A stretch of DNA of 64,000 bases from Perognathus longimembris pacificus (GCF_023159225.1 NC_063174.1:41966191-42030190); one strand, 5' to 3'; counted from the first letter of the stretch, positions 9,916-22,052 are shown. The notes: generated by a model from the sequence alone, not told the origin. Program-made: numbers and translations.

Positions 9916-10505
9916 AAGCTCGACTTCGGTTTTTGATGGACTTGATCCTCCTACTGGTATCATATAGATTCATATTTTCATCTTGCTTTTAGTTTCCTGC
10001 CACTGTTATTCTGGGAATTGGGCAAGTACCTTTCACATAAGAGCTCAACTTTGCAGCTAGGATGGACGGGCCAGCTGGAAAGGGGCTGAGTCTCCCAGTT
10101 TTATGGTCACTTGGGGGCAGGATTTCACTTTCTCCTATCTGGAGAGGACCAGCTCTCAGTTTGAATCTGGCTCCAGACAAATGCAAACCAGGATTTGGCA
10201 CAGGCTTTGTTCTGAGCTTGGCTAGTAGAAGAAATCAGTGCCAGTCCTCTGGCTTTGTAAGTCAAGTGATGCTGACTTATACAGAGACAAATATAGAGAT
10301 AAAAAGATAGGGCTTCTTCTCCTACCATCTGCAGGGACATGAGCCATGTTCCCAAATGATGTCTTATAGCACAATGGAACATGCATTGCATTTAAAGCCA
10401 AGCAGAGCAGCACTCAAATCCTGAGCTGAACCCTCAAAGCCAAGCAGAGCAGCACTCAAATCCTGAGCTGAACCCTCGTCCTGCTATTGAAGCATGCACT
10501 TTTGA

Positions 10506-10547
<42 letters not shown>

Positions 10548-10637
10548 ACAGAGGAGCTGTGCAACCTATGGGTAGGAGTTGCTAATTCTGAAGAAGAGGA
10601 TTAACTGTGTCTGCTTTTCTATCTAAGAATATTGGAT
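9916..10637. other. Unique sequence with exact tandem duplication and (GT)n
   Basis: Holds an exact two-copy 42-bp tandem duplication (10394-10435 and 10436-10477) and a (GT)n run at 10510-10545. No exon recognised. Confidence 0.6.
10394..10477. repeat. 42-bp exact tandem duplication
   Basis: The unit beginning AAAGCCAAGCAGAGCAGCAC and ending GAACCCTC occurs twice head to tail with no differences. Confidence 0.95.
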
Positions 10638-10885
10638 TTGCAGCTGGGTGCTGGTGGCTTATGCCTGTAATCCTAGCTACTCAGGAGGCTGAGATCTGAG
10701 GATTGCAGTTCAAAGCCAGTCCAGGCAGGAAAGTCTGTGAGACTCTTATGTCCAATTAACCACCAGAAAGCCAGAAGTGGAGCTGTGGCTCAAAGTGGTA
10801 CAGTGCTAGATTTGAGCAAAAAGAGCTCAGGTAGAGCACCCAGACACTGAGTTCAAGCCCCGGACTGACAAAAAAAAAAAAAAAA
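10638..10885 (+). mobile_element. B1-Geo dimeric SINE
   Basis: Full dimer: CTGGGTGCTGGTGGCTTATG, linker TGTCCAATTAACCACCAG, Geo module, then an A-tail of about 16 nt (10870-10885). Confidence 0.9.
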
Positions 10886-11132
10886 CTGGACTACAGCAAC
10901 TGAGAAATACTACTTAAGAGGTAGAACACATGTCATTTGTTCATTTGTGGCGAGTGTAAAGTGACAAAAGAAATGAGAATGTTTGCTTCAGGCCAAATGA
11001 CAGACAGGCCAAGTACACTTGGATTTTCATAAGGCACAACTTCTGTCTTTCAGACTGAAGTGATGCCATTGCTAAATTGATCATCCAGTGGTGACGCTTA
11101 CCAGGTTCAAAATACATAGGTAAAAGCAGGCA

Positions 11133-11292
11133 GAGTGGGCACGGGTGCCACACCTGTTATCCTAGCAGTCTGTGAGACTCTTATCCCAAACTCACCACAA
11201 AAAGCCAGAAGTGGAGCTGTGGCTCAAGTGGTAGAATGCCAACCTTGAGCGACAGTACTAGCATGTGCTTACACACACACACACACACACAC
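11133..11292 (+). mobile_element. B1-Geo SINE with internal deletion and (CA)n tail
   Basis: The B1-like head jumps from CCTAGCAG to GTCTGTGAGACTCTTATCCC, losing about 60 bp. The linker and Geo module follow, then (CA)n at 11271-11292. Confidence 0.8.
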
Positions 11293-11532
11293 GATCAACT
11301 GTGAGTGCTGCAGTGTGTTCAGATGTACCTGCCCCAGTATCTTCCCTGTATGGTTCCCTTCCTCCCACTTGTTCTCCTTGCCAGCTTGTAACTCCACCCT
11401 GGAACTCCATAGGCAGGAGGGAGGGCGGGCGCAGCCGCAGAGACAAGATGTGTGATTTTGGAAGTCAGGTAGGGAAATTTTCACATATGCTTGTATTTAG
11501 CCTTCATGTGTCCTTCTGTCCCGTCTCTTTGT

Positions 11533-11643
11533 CCTTGCTTCTTGCTTGTGTGTGTGTGCGCGTATGTGTGACTGGGGTTTGAACCCAGGGCTCCTCATGT
11601 TTGTTGAGAAGGTATTCTATTGCTTGAGCCGCCGCTGAGCCCT
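11533..11643 (-). mobile_element. ID-like monomer with GT-rich tail
   Basis: Plus strand reads (TG)n then GGGGTTTGAACCCAGGGC and a reversed ID-like head. Confidence 0.6.
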
Positions 11644-12792
11644 TGCTGCAGGTTTGAAGTTGGTGGAGCAAATGGCACTGCTCAAGCATCTGAATTTGGC
11701 TGGAGAGCCTTTCTGCTCTGCGACCTCTGCCGTAGCTTGCTGGAAGATGTTGAAGGCTGCTATGGCCTCTGGGCCTCCATTTTCCCAGATGACAGGGACA
11801 TTATTAGCTTTCCTGGACACAAAGGCAGGACACACAGGTGCTTTACAGGGTATGTTCTCTGGAGAAAAGATCTGGGTAGAAGGAAAGAAGCAACACAGGG
11901 CAGGGGAAGAAGCCCAGCGAAGAAGAGGCTCAGCTGCAGTGTAGCCTCCGCCTCACCCCTGGCCTATGGATAGCTTCAAAGGTTTGGACTCTGTGGAGAC
12001 GAGGTGGGTCGTGGTAGTGATGGTGGTGTTGTACTTTGTTTCTGGGATTGCATAGGGTACCAGCAGCACTTGTTATAGCATATTGGCTTGAGCTCCGCTC
12101 CCCTTTGAGTTTGTACTGGGGACAAGAGAGAGAAGTAAGAACTTAGTAGGCTTGGAAAGCAGTGACAAAGGACCAGAAAGACAAAATGAAATACACTTGG
12201 AGCTGTCTAAAAGCCAGGACAAGAAGTTAAGGCCAGATTCCATGGGCAGAAAGCTACAGGGAGTCACTGTGTGCTCTTGAATGTGTGTGATTTGAAACAG
12301 CACTCGGGAGGAATCCTAAGGCAGTGCGTGTGCTGGGAGAAAACTGCTGGCACAGTCTGGGAGCAGTCTGTGCATTTTAAAGCATCTTTCTGCCTTGAGG
12401 CTTTTGGGTAGCTCTATATCCTCACAAGGCATCTTAGGCTCTAGTTCTGCAACCGTCTCTCTGGCCACCTTGGGGCTTGGCAGTAAGGAAGTGTACAAAA
12501 GGCTGCATTGCTGAAGGCTCTCCCTCCAGGAAGAGCGCTGAGGAAAAAGTTCCTGCAGATGTCTAGCCTGGCTTCAGGGGATGATTACTTCTGGAGTTGT
12601 ACAAACTGACCTGGTTCCTTAATATTTCAGTTATGCTGAACTCCTAAGCCTCAGTTTCTTAGCTGAGGTACCACAAGCTGACACGCTTTGGCTTATCTCC
12701 TGGTAGCCCCCCCAATGCAAACATGTTTGGGGCTTGCCAGTAGGTAAGTTGGGAACAGGTTAGGTTGTGCTATGGTAACAAATAAGCCAACT
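11644..12792. other. Unique sequence, possible but unproven exon
   Basis: Open frames exist on both strands at 11617-11973, including a 117-codon plus frame and a 72-codon minus frame. None resembles a family I can name and splice sites are not convincing. No repeats recognised. Confidence 0.4.
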
Positions 12793-12890
12793 CTTTTTTT
12801 TTTTTTTTTGGCTTTTGTTTTTGTTTTGCTCAAACTGGCCTTGAACAGGTGAAACTGTCTCTGCCTCCTGAGTGTCAAGTTCATTTGTTG
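12793..12890 (-). mobile_element. B1-like fragment
   Basis: Poly(T) then TTTGCTCAAACTGGCCTTGA and CTCTGCCTCCTGAGTG, a reversed partial B1. Confidence 0.55.
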
Positions 12891-12924
12891 CTCATAGCCT
12901 ATGTTCACTGCAGATCAGCAGGGA

Positions 12925-12985
12925 ATTTTTTTTTACTTTATTTTACTTAAATTATTATTCTAGAGGTGATATACAGCAGCAGGGA
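12925..12985 (-). mobile_element. L1 3' tail fragment
   Basis: T-rich start followed by AGAGGTGATATACAGCAGC, matching the L1 3' end at 8876. An SINE-like scrap follows at 13055-13105. Confidence 0.45.
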
Positions 12986-13109
12986 ATATTGACAGTTTAG
13001 TCAACCAAGTACCTAGGCTGGCAGAAGCACATACTCCCTTTCTCTTTGGATATTCTAGTTCTGGGGATTGAACCCAGCCCCTGAGTGCTGTTCTTAAGCT
13101 AGCCTCACA

Positions 13110-14285
13110 TACAGCACACCGCCTGCCTGAACTGTCTCATGTCCACCTCTAGCCACGTTAGGACTGTGAGAGTCGAATTCTGGGTCACCTGCCACCAGCT
13201 CTGGGCACACTGGATTGGGCACCCCATTCTCCAGCATGTTGCACTGCAGTTCCTTTTCTGCCTCTCACTGGACTCTGGGCTTCCAGAGATGGGGACACGG
13301 GTGACAGGCCTTGCCTCGCTAGCCCAGGAGCAGATGGTCAGAAGCACAGGGTAGAGCAGCCTGGTGACTAAGAGTTGCGTTCAGGCCTTGTGGGCCTTTC
13401 CCATAGGAACAGGATGTCTGTGGGCTTGGGAAATGGGGAAGCGGAAGGTGAGAACTCTGACTGCAGGATGATCCGACCGCACTTGGGGCAGAGGCCCCTG
13501 TGCTAGCAGTGATGTTGGCCCCATCATGGAAAAAGTCTCAAGCCAGAGTTAGTCACGGCTGGAGCTGGTGTGTCACCCCAGGGTGAACTTCCAGAGTCCT
13601 GGCCAAGGACATTCTGCAGCTGGAGGAAAATCCTTGCTGGCTTTGCTTTGTGGCCACAGACGGACCCGAGAGAGAGGCAGGTGCTTGTGGCTTCCCCAGC
13701 GACCATCAGGCCACAGCCGCTGGGTCCTGGGAAGACAGGGATCTGTCCAGCAGGACTCTGTTGGGATTCCTTGTGAGGTGGCCATACCTAAAATAAGCAT
13801 AGAGGACTGGCTCAGGCCCGGCATATGCACTGGCCGCAAGTAAGTGGGGCCCTGAGAGGCACTAGTTGGGATCCCCGTTGTCAGCTTGGCTTCGGGCTAT
13901 TCCCGCTTGCCCCTCACCTGGTGGGCTCCAGAGAACAATCCCTGTCAGTTCCCTGGAGATCCCAGGCCCCCTCACATCTGAGCCCTGGTGCACATTGGTC
14001 CCAATGGAACCCTGGACCCCTCACTGCTTTTTTTTTTTTTTTTTTTTTTAAGAAATCAAAGTCTTTGCTTCTTTGTGGTGCAGCTTTTACTGAAGTTTGA
14101 GTGAGAGATGTGTGCAATTGTGCAGGGCCCAGTGCCCAGCTTTCCCCGTTTTTCCCTTCTTTACTACCTGGGGAGCTCCAAGGTGCTTCCCTCCACCAAG
14201 CCCAGCAACTCCCTCCTTCCTGTAACACATTATGACCACCCAGACAGCCTAGAACTGGAGGCTCAGCTCAGCTCCTGCCTATGTT
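13110..14285. other. Unique, relatively GC-rich sequence
   Basis: No known family in the 60-104-codon frames here. Poly(T) at 14030-14050 may be a degraded retroposon tail. Nothing else supported. Confidence 0.4.
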
Positions 14286-14510
14286 CAAGATGTTTCTTTC
14301 CTTCTCTTCTTCCCTTTCCTCTCCCTCTCCCATCCTTTTTCCTTCCCTTCTTTCCTGTTTCTCTCCTTCCCTTTCTTTGAGGCCTGGTGCCAATGTTTGG
14401 GTTAGGCTAGTCTCAAACTTGCTGTGTAGCCCAGGCTGGCCTTGAACTTAGGATCCTCCTGCCTGAGCTTCCCAAGGGAAAGGATTACAAGTGAGCAACA
14501 ACTTTCCTGC
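14286..14510 (-). mobile_element. B1-like monomer preceded by CT-rich tract
   Basis: Pyrimidine tract 14286-14380, then the reversed B1: CTTGCTGTGTAGCCCAGGC, GGCCTTGAACTTAGGATCC, AAAGGATTACAAG. Confidence 0.7.
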
Positions 14511-14767
14511 CTCAAGATCTTTCCTTGGAAGGGAAGCCACTCTCTCAGTTAATCCGAGTCAGATTTCTCCCCCTTCCCCCTGAACAGTGAGCTGCTTCTT
14601 TTTCTTTAATGCCTGGTTTTACTTTGCCTACCTGTGTTACCTGGCCGGACTCCCTACAGTTTACTTTAGGGCTCAAGACTATGTCTCCATGCTAGAAAGA
14701 ATTGACTGTTAACATTTCAGGACTTCTGAAAGCTTGTAGGTTAATTGATCCATTATCAAAAAATTCA

Positions 14768-14990
14768 ACTGTGGTTCATGCCTGTAATCCTAGCTACTAA
14801 GAAGGCTGAGATTTTGAGGATTGTGGTTTGAAGCCATCTCAGGCAGACAAATCTAAGAGATTTTAATTTCCAATTAACCAGTAAAAACTGGAATTGGAGG
14901 CATGGATCTAGTGGTAGAGTGTTAGCCTTGAGTGAATAAAGCTAAGCAGGAGTATAAGGCCCTGGGTTCAACTCTCAGTATAGCACGCCC
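14768..14990 (+). mobile_element. B1-Geo dimeric SINE, diverged
   Basis: GTGGTTCATGCCTGTAATCC, linker TTTCCAATTAACCAGTAAAA, Geo module GGTAGAGTGTTAGCCTTGAG, GGGTTCAACTC. Confidence 0.82.
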
Positions 14991-15005
14991 ACACACAAAT
15001 TCAAC

Positions 15006-15113
15006 TGTGGAAGCATGGTGGTACACATCTGAAATCTCAGCACTCAGAAGGCAGGAGGAATGTGTGTTCAAGGCCAGTCTGGACTATATAGTGAGACCCT
15101 GTCTCCCCAAATA
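15006..15113 (+). mobile_element. B1-like monomer without Geo module
   Basis: GCATGGTGGTACACATCTG, GTTCAAGGCCAGTCTGG, then TAGTGAGACCCTGTCTC, the usual B1 end. Confidence 0.78.
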
Positions 15114-16100
15114 AGGATGGTCAACTATCATAACAGGTACCCAAAACCCCTCTCTTAATTTTACAACATTTTGCCATTCCTTATGCTCTTGTGGTTAGTC
15201 TGTTATATGCATGTTGTAGAGTTACTGTTGTAGGCCGCTGGATGCTTCACTGTACTGCAAACTTGTGCAGTCCACCGGCTCCGCTGGCAGTGAGGTAGTC
15301 ATACTGTGAAAACTGCAGACACTACATCAGGGACTTCTCTTACTGGGTCAAATATTTCAACTTAAGGAAGCAACAAGAAAATGTTTGTCATGCCCATTGA
15401 ACTTCAAATTGTCATGTTGTAGCTCCTAAGGCCTATCAGATTGAGGAAACATTTTTAATGTTCAGAAAGTATCACTTAATTCAGCAAAGAAGTTGTTCAT
15501 GTCGTTGACAAATACATGAAGTTCTGACATGTCTTTTTGCTATCTTGCTTTTTATTTTGACATAGATCGTATCACCCGGTGCTCTTTAGAACTGTATTTG
15601 TTCATCAGTTAAATAGTAGATTGGCTACAGTCCCAGTGTGCAGTGAAGGTAATGCAAGTAGTCTGTAAAAGCCAATCGGTTACATGGAATTTACAATAGA
15701 GCATCACATATTACTTAAGAATCATACACTATGTAATTTTTATATTAGTAAGATGCACAAATGCACAGCATGTACATACCCTCATATTTTCCTGGAAGTG
15801 GTTGTTATACATTTGCCAGCATTGCCCTGTCCAGTCTTCTGTTCTGTCACCATGGAACTAGCCTGCTTGCCCTAATGGCTGGCTTGTTATCTGTGTCCCT
15901 CCTTCCCTCCCTCCCCCCCAGAGCTATACCCTGTGGTGGGAGGGTCACTTATATCCACCTCTTTCACCTATGGACCATCCACACATGAGCTCAGGACTTA
16001 GTGCTCAGAATCACTGTTGAATGAATAAACACCTGTTGAATGACTATGCTAATACAAAAAATACTTCTAGCTAAGCTCCTGACTGCTGTTCTCTGGGTCA
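15114..16100. other. Unique sequence
   Basis: AT-rich, no exon recognised. A MIR- or L2-like tail (TTGAATGAATAAACACC) lies near 16015-16050. Confidence 0.45.
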
Positions 16101-16225
16101 ATCTAATACACACACAAACACGTATATGTATATGTATATACACATATATGTATATATACACACAGATATATTTATATCTATATCTATATCTATATATTGT
16201 GTGTGTGCCTGTGTGTGTATTTGTG
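16101..16225. repeat. Complex (CA)n/(TATATG)n/(TATC)n microsatellite
   Basis: Alternating CA, ATGTAT and ATATCT units followed by GTGTGTG, directly upstream of the reversed SINE at 16232, i.e. at its tail end. Confidence 0.85.
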
Positions 16226-16231
16226 TTTTTT

Positions 16232-16452
16232 TTCCTTGTGCCAGTACTGGAGCTTGAACTCATAACCAGAGCACTCTTCCTTAGCTTTGTCACTCAAGGC
16301 TAACATTCTAGCACTTGAGATACAGTTCTACTTCTGGCTTTTTCCTGGTTCATTGGAGATATGACTCGAGACTTTTCTGCTTGGGCTGTCTTTGAACCAT
16401 ATAGCCTCCTGAGTAGCTTGGATTATAGACGTGAGCCACCAGCACCTGGCTT
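16232..16452 (-). mobile_element. B1-Geo dimeric SINE
   Basis: Reversed Geo module (GTGCCAGTACTGGAGCTTG), linker (GTTCATTGGAGATATGAC) and B1-like head ending GAGCCACCAGCACCTGGC. Confidence 0.85.
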
Positions 16453-18118
16453 CTGTTTCCCTTTCTCTTAGCCCCTGTACCTTTCTGACAGGTCATACAT
16501 TTATTTATCTCCAGCTTCCTCCACACCATGTAGGGTGTTTTTTCTCCTGTCCTGTTGCCTGCTTTAACCCAGGGTCTAGAACAACATACACACATGAGTA
16601 GTCATTTATCACTCACAGAAAGCCTGCTGCCTGACAGACAGCCTGAAAGAACAAAGGACATGCTGTCAGGGAGAAGTAGGTACCAAATGCAGCCTTCTAA
16701 TCTCTTATGCTAAATTGGCTCTCAGCCCATATTAGTTTAGTTTGGTAATCTGAAATTCTATTTTTTCTTATTTCCCTGGGGTTAGCTTCTCAGCCAAATA
16801 GGAAGTGTCAAGAAACTCTACTACTGCTGTCAGACAATGTGACTGTATTCCATCCGGAGCAGTCTGGTGGGCCAATGATACAGACTAGCCCATCAGCTCC
16901 CACCTGGAGGGTGTTTGCCAGATGTATAGACACCTGTGTTTGATTTTACTTTATTTTTCAAATGAAGGCAAAATGCAGAAAGAGACATTTCACAGGACAG
17001 TTCAGAAGACCTGGTGACAGTGTGCCAGCATCTTCAGCTGGCCCAATCCCAGATCTGAAAAGCTGGCCTGCTTTAACCTGGGCTTCCTTCCAAATTGCTA
17101 TAGTGCCTCCAACCACGCTCAAGGTATTTGTTTGGTTCGACCTGAGATGAAGCAAATTCCTCATGGCTTTCTCTTCACACTAGCTGTGGGGCTGGAGCAA
17201 GGCCTAGGAGCTCTCTGAACACTCCCTCAATGACAGTTGCCCAGGTGGTTGAGTCTGTGTTGAGGGAATGGGAGAGAAAAATGCTTGGGAAACAGAGAAT
17301 CCTCAGCTCCTCTTCTACCAGCTGCTGTCTACTCCCTCTTCCCTAGCTCCCTTCCCAGGGTGCTTTCTGAAGGCTCAGGTGGGTCCTTGTTGGGCAGCTT
17401 TCTGCACCTTCCCAGCAGAGAGAGGTGGGGGCCCCCTGCGCTGCTGCTACACCTGCTTCAGTGTGAGTTCCCCATTAGGGAAGGACAGTATGTCATGGCC
17501 AAGGGCTGGAACGCTCTGAGGCCAAGCTAGGCGTGGCCTCCAAGCAACTAGAAATAAAATCAGAGTAGTGGCCACTCCCCTTCCTTCACGTGACCTGCCG
17601 ACAGATGGTTGCTACTTAAAATTCTTTGCTTTTGAACCCTGATGTCCTTCTTCTAAGAACCAGGTGTCACAGCAACTGCTGTTGAGGTCAGCTGGGTTTG
17701 CTCAGCTTCGCTTAGGAAACAGCTACTTGTCCTCTCCCAGGGCTATTAAGCTCAGGCACCTTCTAAAGGGCTTTAAACTTTTATTGCTTCCTCCAAATGA
17801 AGCATTCCTCCCATTCCAGGATGAATTGCACTTCCAGTGGATTTCCCAGGATTTTTCCTTTTTCTTTATTTAGGGAAAACAGGGTCTTGCTAGGCATGTA
17901 GGCTAGCCGGGCTTTAACTTGTGGTCTTCCTGAAGTTGCTTCCATGTTCATTATAGTAAAACATGGAAGGAACTATAACCCTCCCATTATCACTGTTAAT
18001 GTTTTAATGCCATTCCATACTTTTCCCCCATAGGACTCTAGTCATATCCAATGATTCATTCATATATTTCTATACACACTCATACACATGTATGTAACAC
18101 ACATACATATACATTCCA
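16453..18118. other. Unique sequence
   Basis: No clear exon. A reversed B1-like scrap may lie at 17870-17950. Short open frames at 17268-17530 resemble no family I know. Confidence 0.4.
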
Positions 18119-18133
18119 CAAGAATTAGGGTCT

Positions 18134-18331
18134 TGGGTTGGGAATATGGCCTAGTGGTAGAGTGCTTGCCTCCTATACATGAAGCCCTGGGTTAAATTCC
18201 TCAGCACCACATATATAGAAAAAAGCCAGAAGGAGTACTGTGGATCAAGTGATAGAGTGCTAGCCAGGGATAGTGCCCAGGCCCTGAGTCCCAAGCCCAG
18301 GACTGGCAAAAAAAAAAAAAAAAAAAAAAAA
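18134..18331 (+). mobile_element. ID-Geo dimeric SINE
   Basis: Head GGTTGGGAATATGGCCTAGTG, shortened Geo module and an A-tail of over 20 nt. Flanked by near-matching AGAATTAGGGTC and AGAATTAGAGTC, a target-site duplication with one change. Confidence 0.9.
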
Positions 18332-18360
18332 GAATTAGAGTCATATATATATATATATAT

Positions 18361-18584
18361 TTTTTTTTTTTGATCAGTTGTGGGCCTTGAACTCAGGGCC
18401 TGGGTGTTATAACATGGCTAGCACTCTACCATTTTCAGCCACAGCTCCACTTCCAGTTTTCTGGTGGTTAATTGGAGATAAGAGTCTCACAGACTTTTCT
18501 GGCTTGGTCTGATTTTGAACCACGATCATCAGATCTCAGCCTCCTGAGTAGCTAGGATTATAGGCGTGAGCTGCTCCATTTGGT
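18361..18584 (-). mobile_element. B1-Geo dimeric SINE
   Basis: (AT)n and poly(T) tail, reversed Geo module, linker GTTAATTGGAGATAAGAG, reversed B1-like head ending TATAGGCGTGAGCTG. Confidence 0.88.
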
Positions 18585-18744
18585 TTTGAGAAATGATTAA
18601 CCTGCAAATGTATCCAAGTCCTAAACTATCATATCTGTACCTCTTAAATATTTTTGGTTCAATAAAAATGAGTAATGAGGAAAAATGAACATGAACAAGA
18701 TGGCTGAATTCAATTAGATTGCATTGAGATTAAGAATCTCCCAG

Positions 18745-18952
18745 GGGCTGGGGATATAGCCTAGTGGCAAGAGTGCCTGCCTCGAATACACGAGGCCCTA
18801 GGTTCGATTCCCCAGCACCACATATACAGAAAACGGCCAGAAGCGGCGCTGTGGCTCAAGTGGCAGAGTGCTAGCCTTGAGCGGGAAGAAGCCAGGGACA
18901 GTGCTCAGGCCCTGAGTCCAAGGCCCAGGACTGGCCAAAAAAAAAAAAAAAA
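18745..18952 (+). mobile_element. ID-Geo dimeric SINE with target-site duplication
   Basis: Near-consensus copy. The duplication AAGAATCTCCCAG lies at 18732-18744 and 18953-18965, after an A-tail of about 17 nt. Among the youngest insertions in the window. Confidence 0.93.
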
Positions 18953-19139
18953 AAGAATCTCCCAGTTTCCTTCCTTCCCTGCTCTCTGTTAACTCCTCCA
19001 TGCCTTCTCCTGAGTATCCTATGGGATTAGTAAGAAGCTCTCACCACGGGAGAAATTGGGGGCTATAAGCACATGTGAAAGTCAGCTCCAAGTTTCAGTC
19101 CATAACACAATGCCTGTAATGAGCTAGTCTTAGAGGTTT

Positions 19140-19300
19140 TGGGGTTAGATCTACGTTGAAATTCTGACTCTGCCACTTACCAGCTCTGTTATTTTTGCCA
19201 GTTTATTTAGCCTTTCTGAGCGGATCTCACTGGGTTTGTAAAGATTAAGCCGTAATACATGTAGGCAGGCACCCAATATCAAGTATTATGCTGATGAGCT
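19140..19300 (+). mobile_element. MIR SINE relic
   Basis: MIR-type CTGACTCTGCCACTTACCAG, TTAGCCTTTCTGAGC, and GTAAAGATTAAGCCGTAATAC. Confidence 0.7.
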
Positions 19301-20221
19301 CTTTGCCTTCTCCAAATCATATCATGCCTTTGCTTTATATGACCCCTTGTAAAGCCTGACGATAAAATGAAGCATTTGCTTATTCCTTCCTTTGCTGTAC
19401 TGACTCCCTGTGCCTCCTCTCCCTCTCCTCGCTGCCCCTTTTTCATGAGATCCAGGCTCTGAAATGCACTGTGTGGAATAGGAGCTTCTTTGGTATTCTT
19501 TTCGAGGACTCATGCAAGTGCGTGTTCAATAAATCTTGGCTGCCTCTGATTGATGGCTCTTTCCCCTCCGATGTCTCAAGGTTTCACCCAGATTGAGTTG
19601 AAACCCTTGCAGAAAATTAGAGCAGCCTGTGCAGTCCCCAGAGACCTAAAGCTCTTGGCTTCTCTGCCAATGACAAATGGAGAAGCAGAAGGGACTGCCT
19701 GCTTCCAGACCGCTAAGGAGAGGAGCTGTGTAGCCCCTCCTGGGCCCTCCCAGCCACCTGATTAAGCAGTCCTGTCTGTGGCTTGGCCAGACAGCTGTGG
19801 CCGTAGATGGCACTAGAGTTTCAGATGCTGCCTTTATTTACTTAGCTGCTGTTTTAATGCTTTGTGCTGGGTATACTGTGGTCCCAACAGGTGATGGAGA
19901 AACAAAACTAAACGTGAAAAGAGTGAGCAAAGGGCACAGGAAGGAGTTGGCAGTAGATCCTTGGCTTTTGTATTCAGTTTCTGCAGCTGAGTGTAGGTCA
20001 CTAAAAAGCAGAACTTTGCACACTCCCCATTCTGCAATTATTCCTCATAGTTTACCACCAAAAGAGGCACCAAAGATTCAACGAAGTAAGAGAATTCACC
20101 TTTGGTGAAGATCAGAGCTGAGGGAAAGCATGCTGATCTGTGGTTTTAAAAATCCACAACATTTCAATCTGTTTGTCAGTATTGGGCTATGTTTTAGAAT
20201 TCAACTCTTTTGTTCTTTTAA
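19301..20221. other. Unique sequence, possibly conserved
   Basis: No repeat recognised. Two open frames (19550-19765, 19797-20108, plus) have no family resemblance. Balanced composition makes a conserved non-coding element possible, but only alignment could show it. Confidence 0.35.
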
Positions 20222-20412
20222 ACAATTATTTACTTATTTATTGTCAAAGTGATGTACAGAGGGGTTACAGTTTCATGTGTAAGGCAGTGAGTCTTATCCA
20301 ACTTGATATCTCTTCCCTCATTCCCCCCTGCCTCCCCTGTTCCCCACTTTCTCACCCCCCATAAGTTGTACAGTTGGCTTACAGCATAGTTTTGTATCTT
20401 TTGTTCTTGTTG
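20222..20412 (-). mobile_element. L1 3' tail fragment
   Basis: Plus reads AAAGTGATGTACAGAGGGG, TACAGTTTCATGTGTAAGGC, then the C-rich L1 3' UTR. Severely 5'-truncated L1. Confidence 0.65.
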
Positions 20413-21387
20413 TTAGGTTGTAGAGAAGTAAAGCTCTTCCTTTATTCATTTAACACATATTGCATAGCCTGGGGGCTAGATCCCATGAATACCAAGTTTA
20501 TTTATTCACTGACTAGATATAAATATTGTTGACTATACTCCATGAAGGCCTGGAATCTGATTTTGGGGATCTGGCAGTGATCAAATAAGGCCTGGGACCC
20601 AACTTCTTAGAACAACTGGGAAATAAGAGCCAAATGTATGGCAGTCATAAATTATCGTGCGAATGCTAAGAGTGATTTCATGAGGGTGATGAGGAAGATC
20701 TTAGGAAGAACTGCAACCCCAGACTTGGGTGTTTAGGAGGAAGAGAGAACTCAGGAAGGACTCCTAGACCAGCAGGAGGTGTCTAGATGAAGAGCGGGTG
20801 GTAGAGAGACAGGAGAGAAACAAGCTACAGGCAGAGAACAGCGCATGCGCTAGAGGAAATGGGAGCAGTTATGCTGCACCCAGACGACCTCACACTGTCA
20901 GCCACTTAATGCAAAGAGAGCTGATTTCCTGATCATCTGAAGTTGATGTGAATTCAGCACAACTGTCCTCCGGGCAGTGGCTCAGTGATCCAGGATGCTT
21001 CCATCTCAAAACTCTGTGATCTCAGCATTTAGCTGGGAAGAGGAGGGAGAGATGGAGAGATGGAAGAGAGATGGAGATGGAGCTAGAAAGTGGGGAGGGG
21101 CCATGGGAGGTGAGATGCCTTGGAGTGATGGCAATGGATTCAGCCATTGTCCAGAACTGGTCTTGTGCTTCACCTAACTGTTCCAAGGCTAGGAATGTAG
21201 GCATCATGTGTAATATTTGGTGAGTAATGCTGACACAGAAAGAGCGAGGCATGCTAGGAAACTGAATAGTTCCAAATGGTTGCAGCTTCTGGGGCTCATG
21301 GACAATGAGAAAAGCTGAGGTCTTATAAACATGGTAAATGTCAAGGAGTTTGAGGGAGACATGACAACTTTCTCTGTATGTGTGTGT
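20413..21387. other. Unique sequence
   Basis: No exon recognised. A 126-codon minus frame (21022-21402) overlaps a GA-rich stretch and a (TG)n run and is not credible as a gene. Confidence 0.4.
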
Positions 21388-21680
21388 GTGGGGTGGCTTC
21401 AAATTGTGATCCTCAGATCTCAGCCTCTTGAGTACCTAGGATTATAGCATGAGCTACCAGTGCCTAGCTCCTGATAGAATTTTTTGTTGTTGTTGTTGGC
21501 CATGGGGCTTGAACTGGGGGCCTGGCATCATCCCTGAGATCTTTTTGCTCAAGAATACCACTTTACCACTTTGAGCCCTGGTGCTACTTCTGGTTTTCTG
21601 GTAGTTAGTTGGAGATAAGAGTCTCATGGACATTCCTGCCCAGGCTGGCTCTGAACCATGATCCACTAGCACCCAGCTTC
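21388..21680 (-). mobile_element. Two overlapping B1-Geo SINEs
   Basis: A reversed B1-like head (21388-21472) is followed by a full reversed dimer (21481-21680). The similar flanks CTGATAGAATTT and CTGACAGAACTT suggest the second inserted next to or inside the first. Confidence 0.7.
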
Positions 21681-22007
21681 TGACAGAACTTCTTGAGGGC
21701 ATGATAGAATCATATTGGCATTTCAGAAATATTAGTTTCTCAGATGAAGACAGGGACAGAGGGGCAAGATTTGAGAAGAGGGAAGAATCTTTTGAGTGTA
21801 CCAGCCGAGAGAAGTTCAGGGGTATTTGAACCCAAGGGTCTGGAGCCCAGGAGTCAAGCTGAAGTGGATCTGAGAGTTGAGTGTGTAGGTGGTATTTGAG
21901 ATCTTGGAGGAAACACTGTCTAGCAACATCTCAGTGATCATGCTGGGTATTCTGAGTCGGCTTTACAAACTTGGAGGTGTATGATAAGGTGGCATAATTT
22001 ACCAGGT

Positions 22008-22009
<2 letters not shown>

Positions 22010-22052
<43 letters not shown>

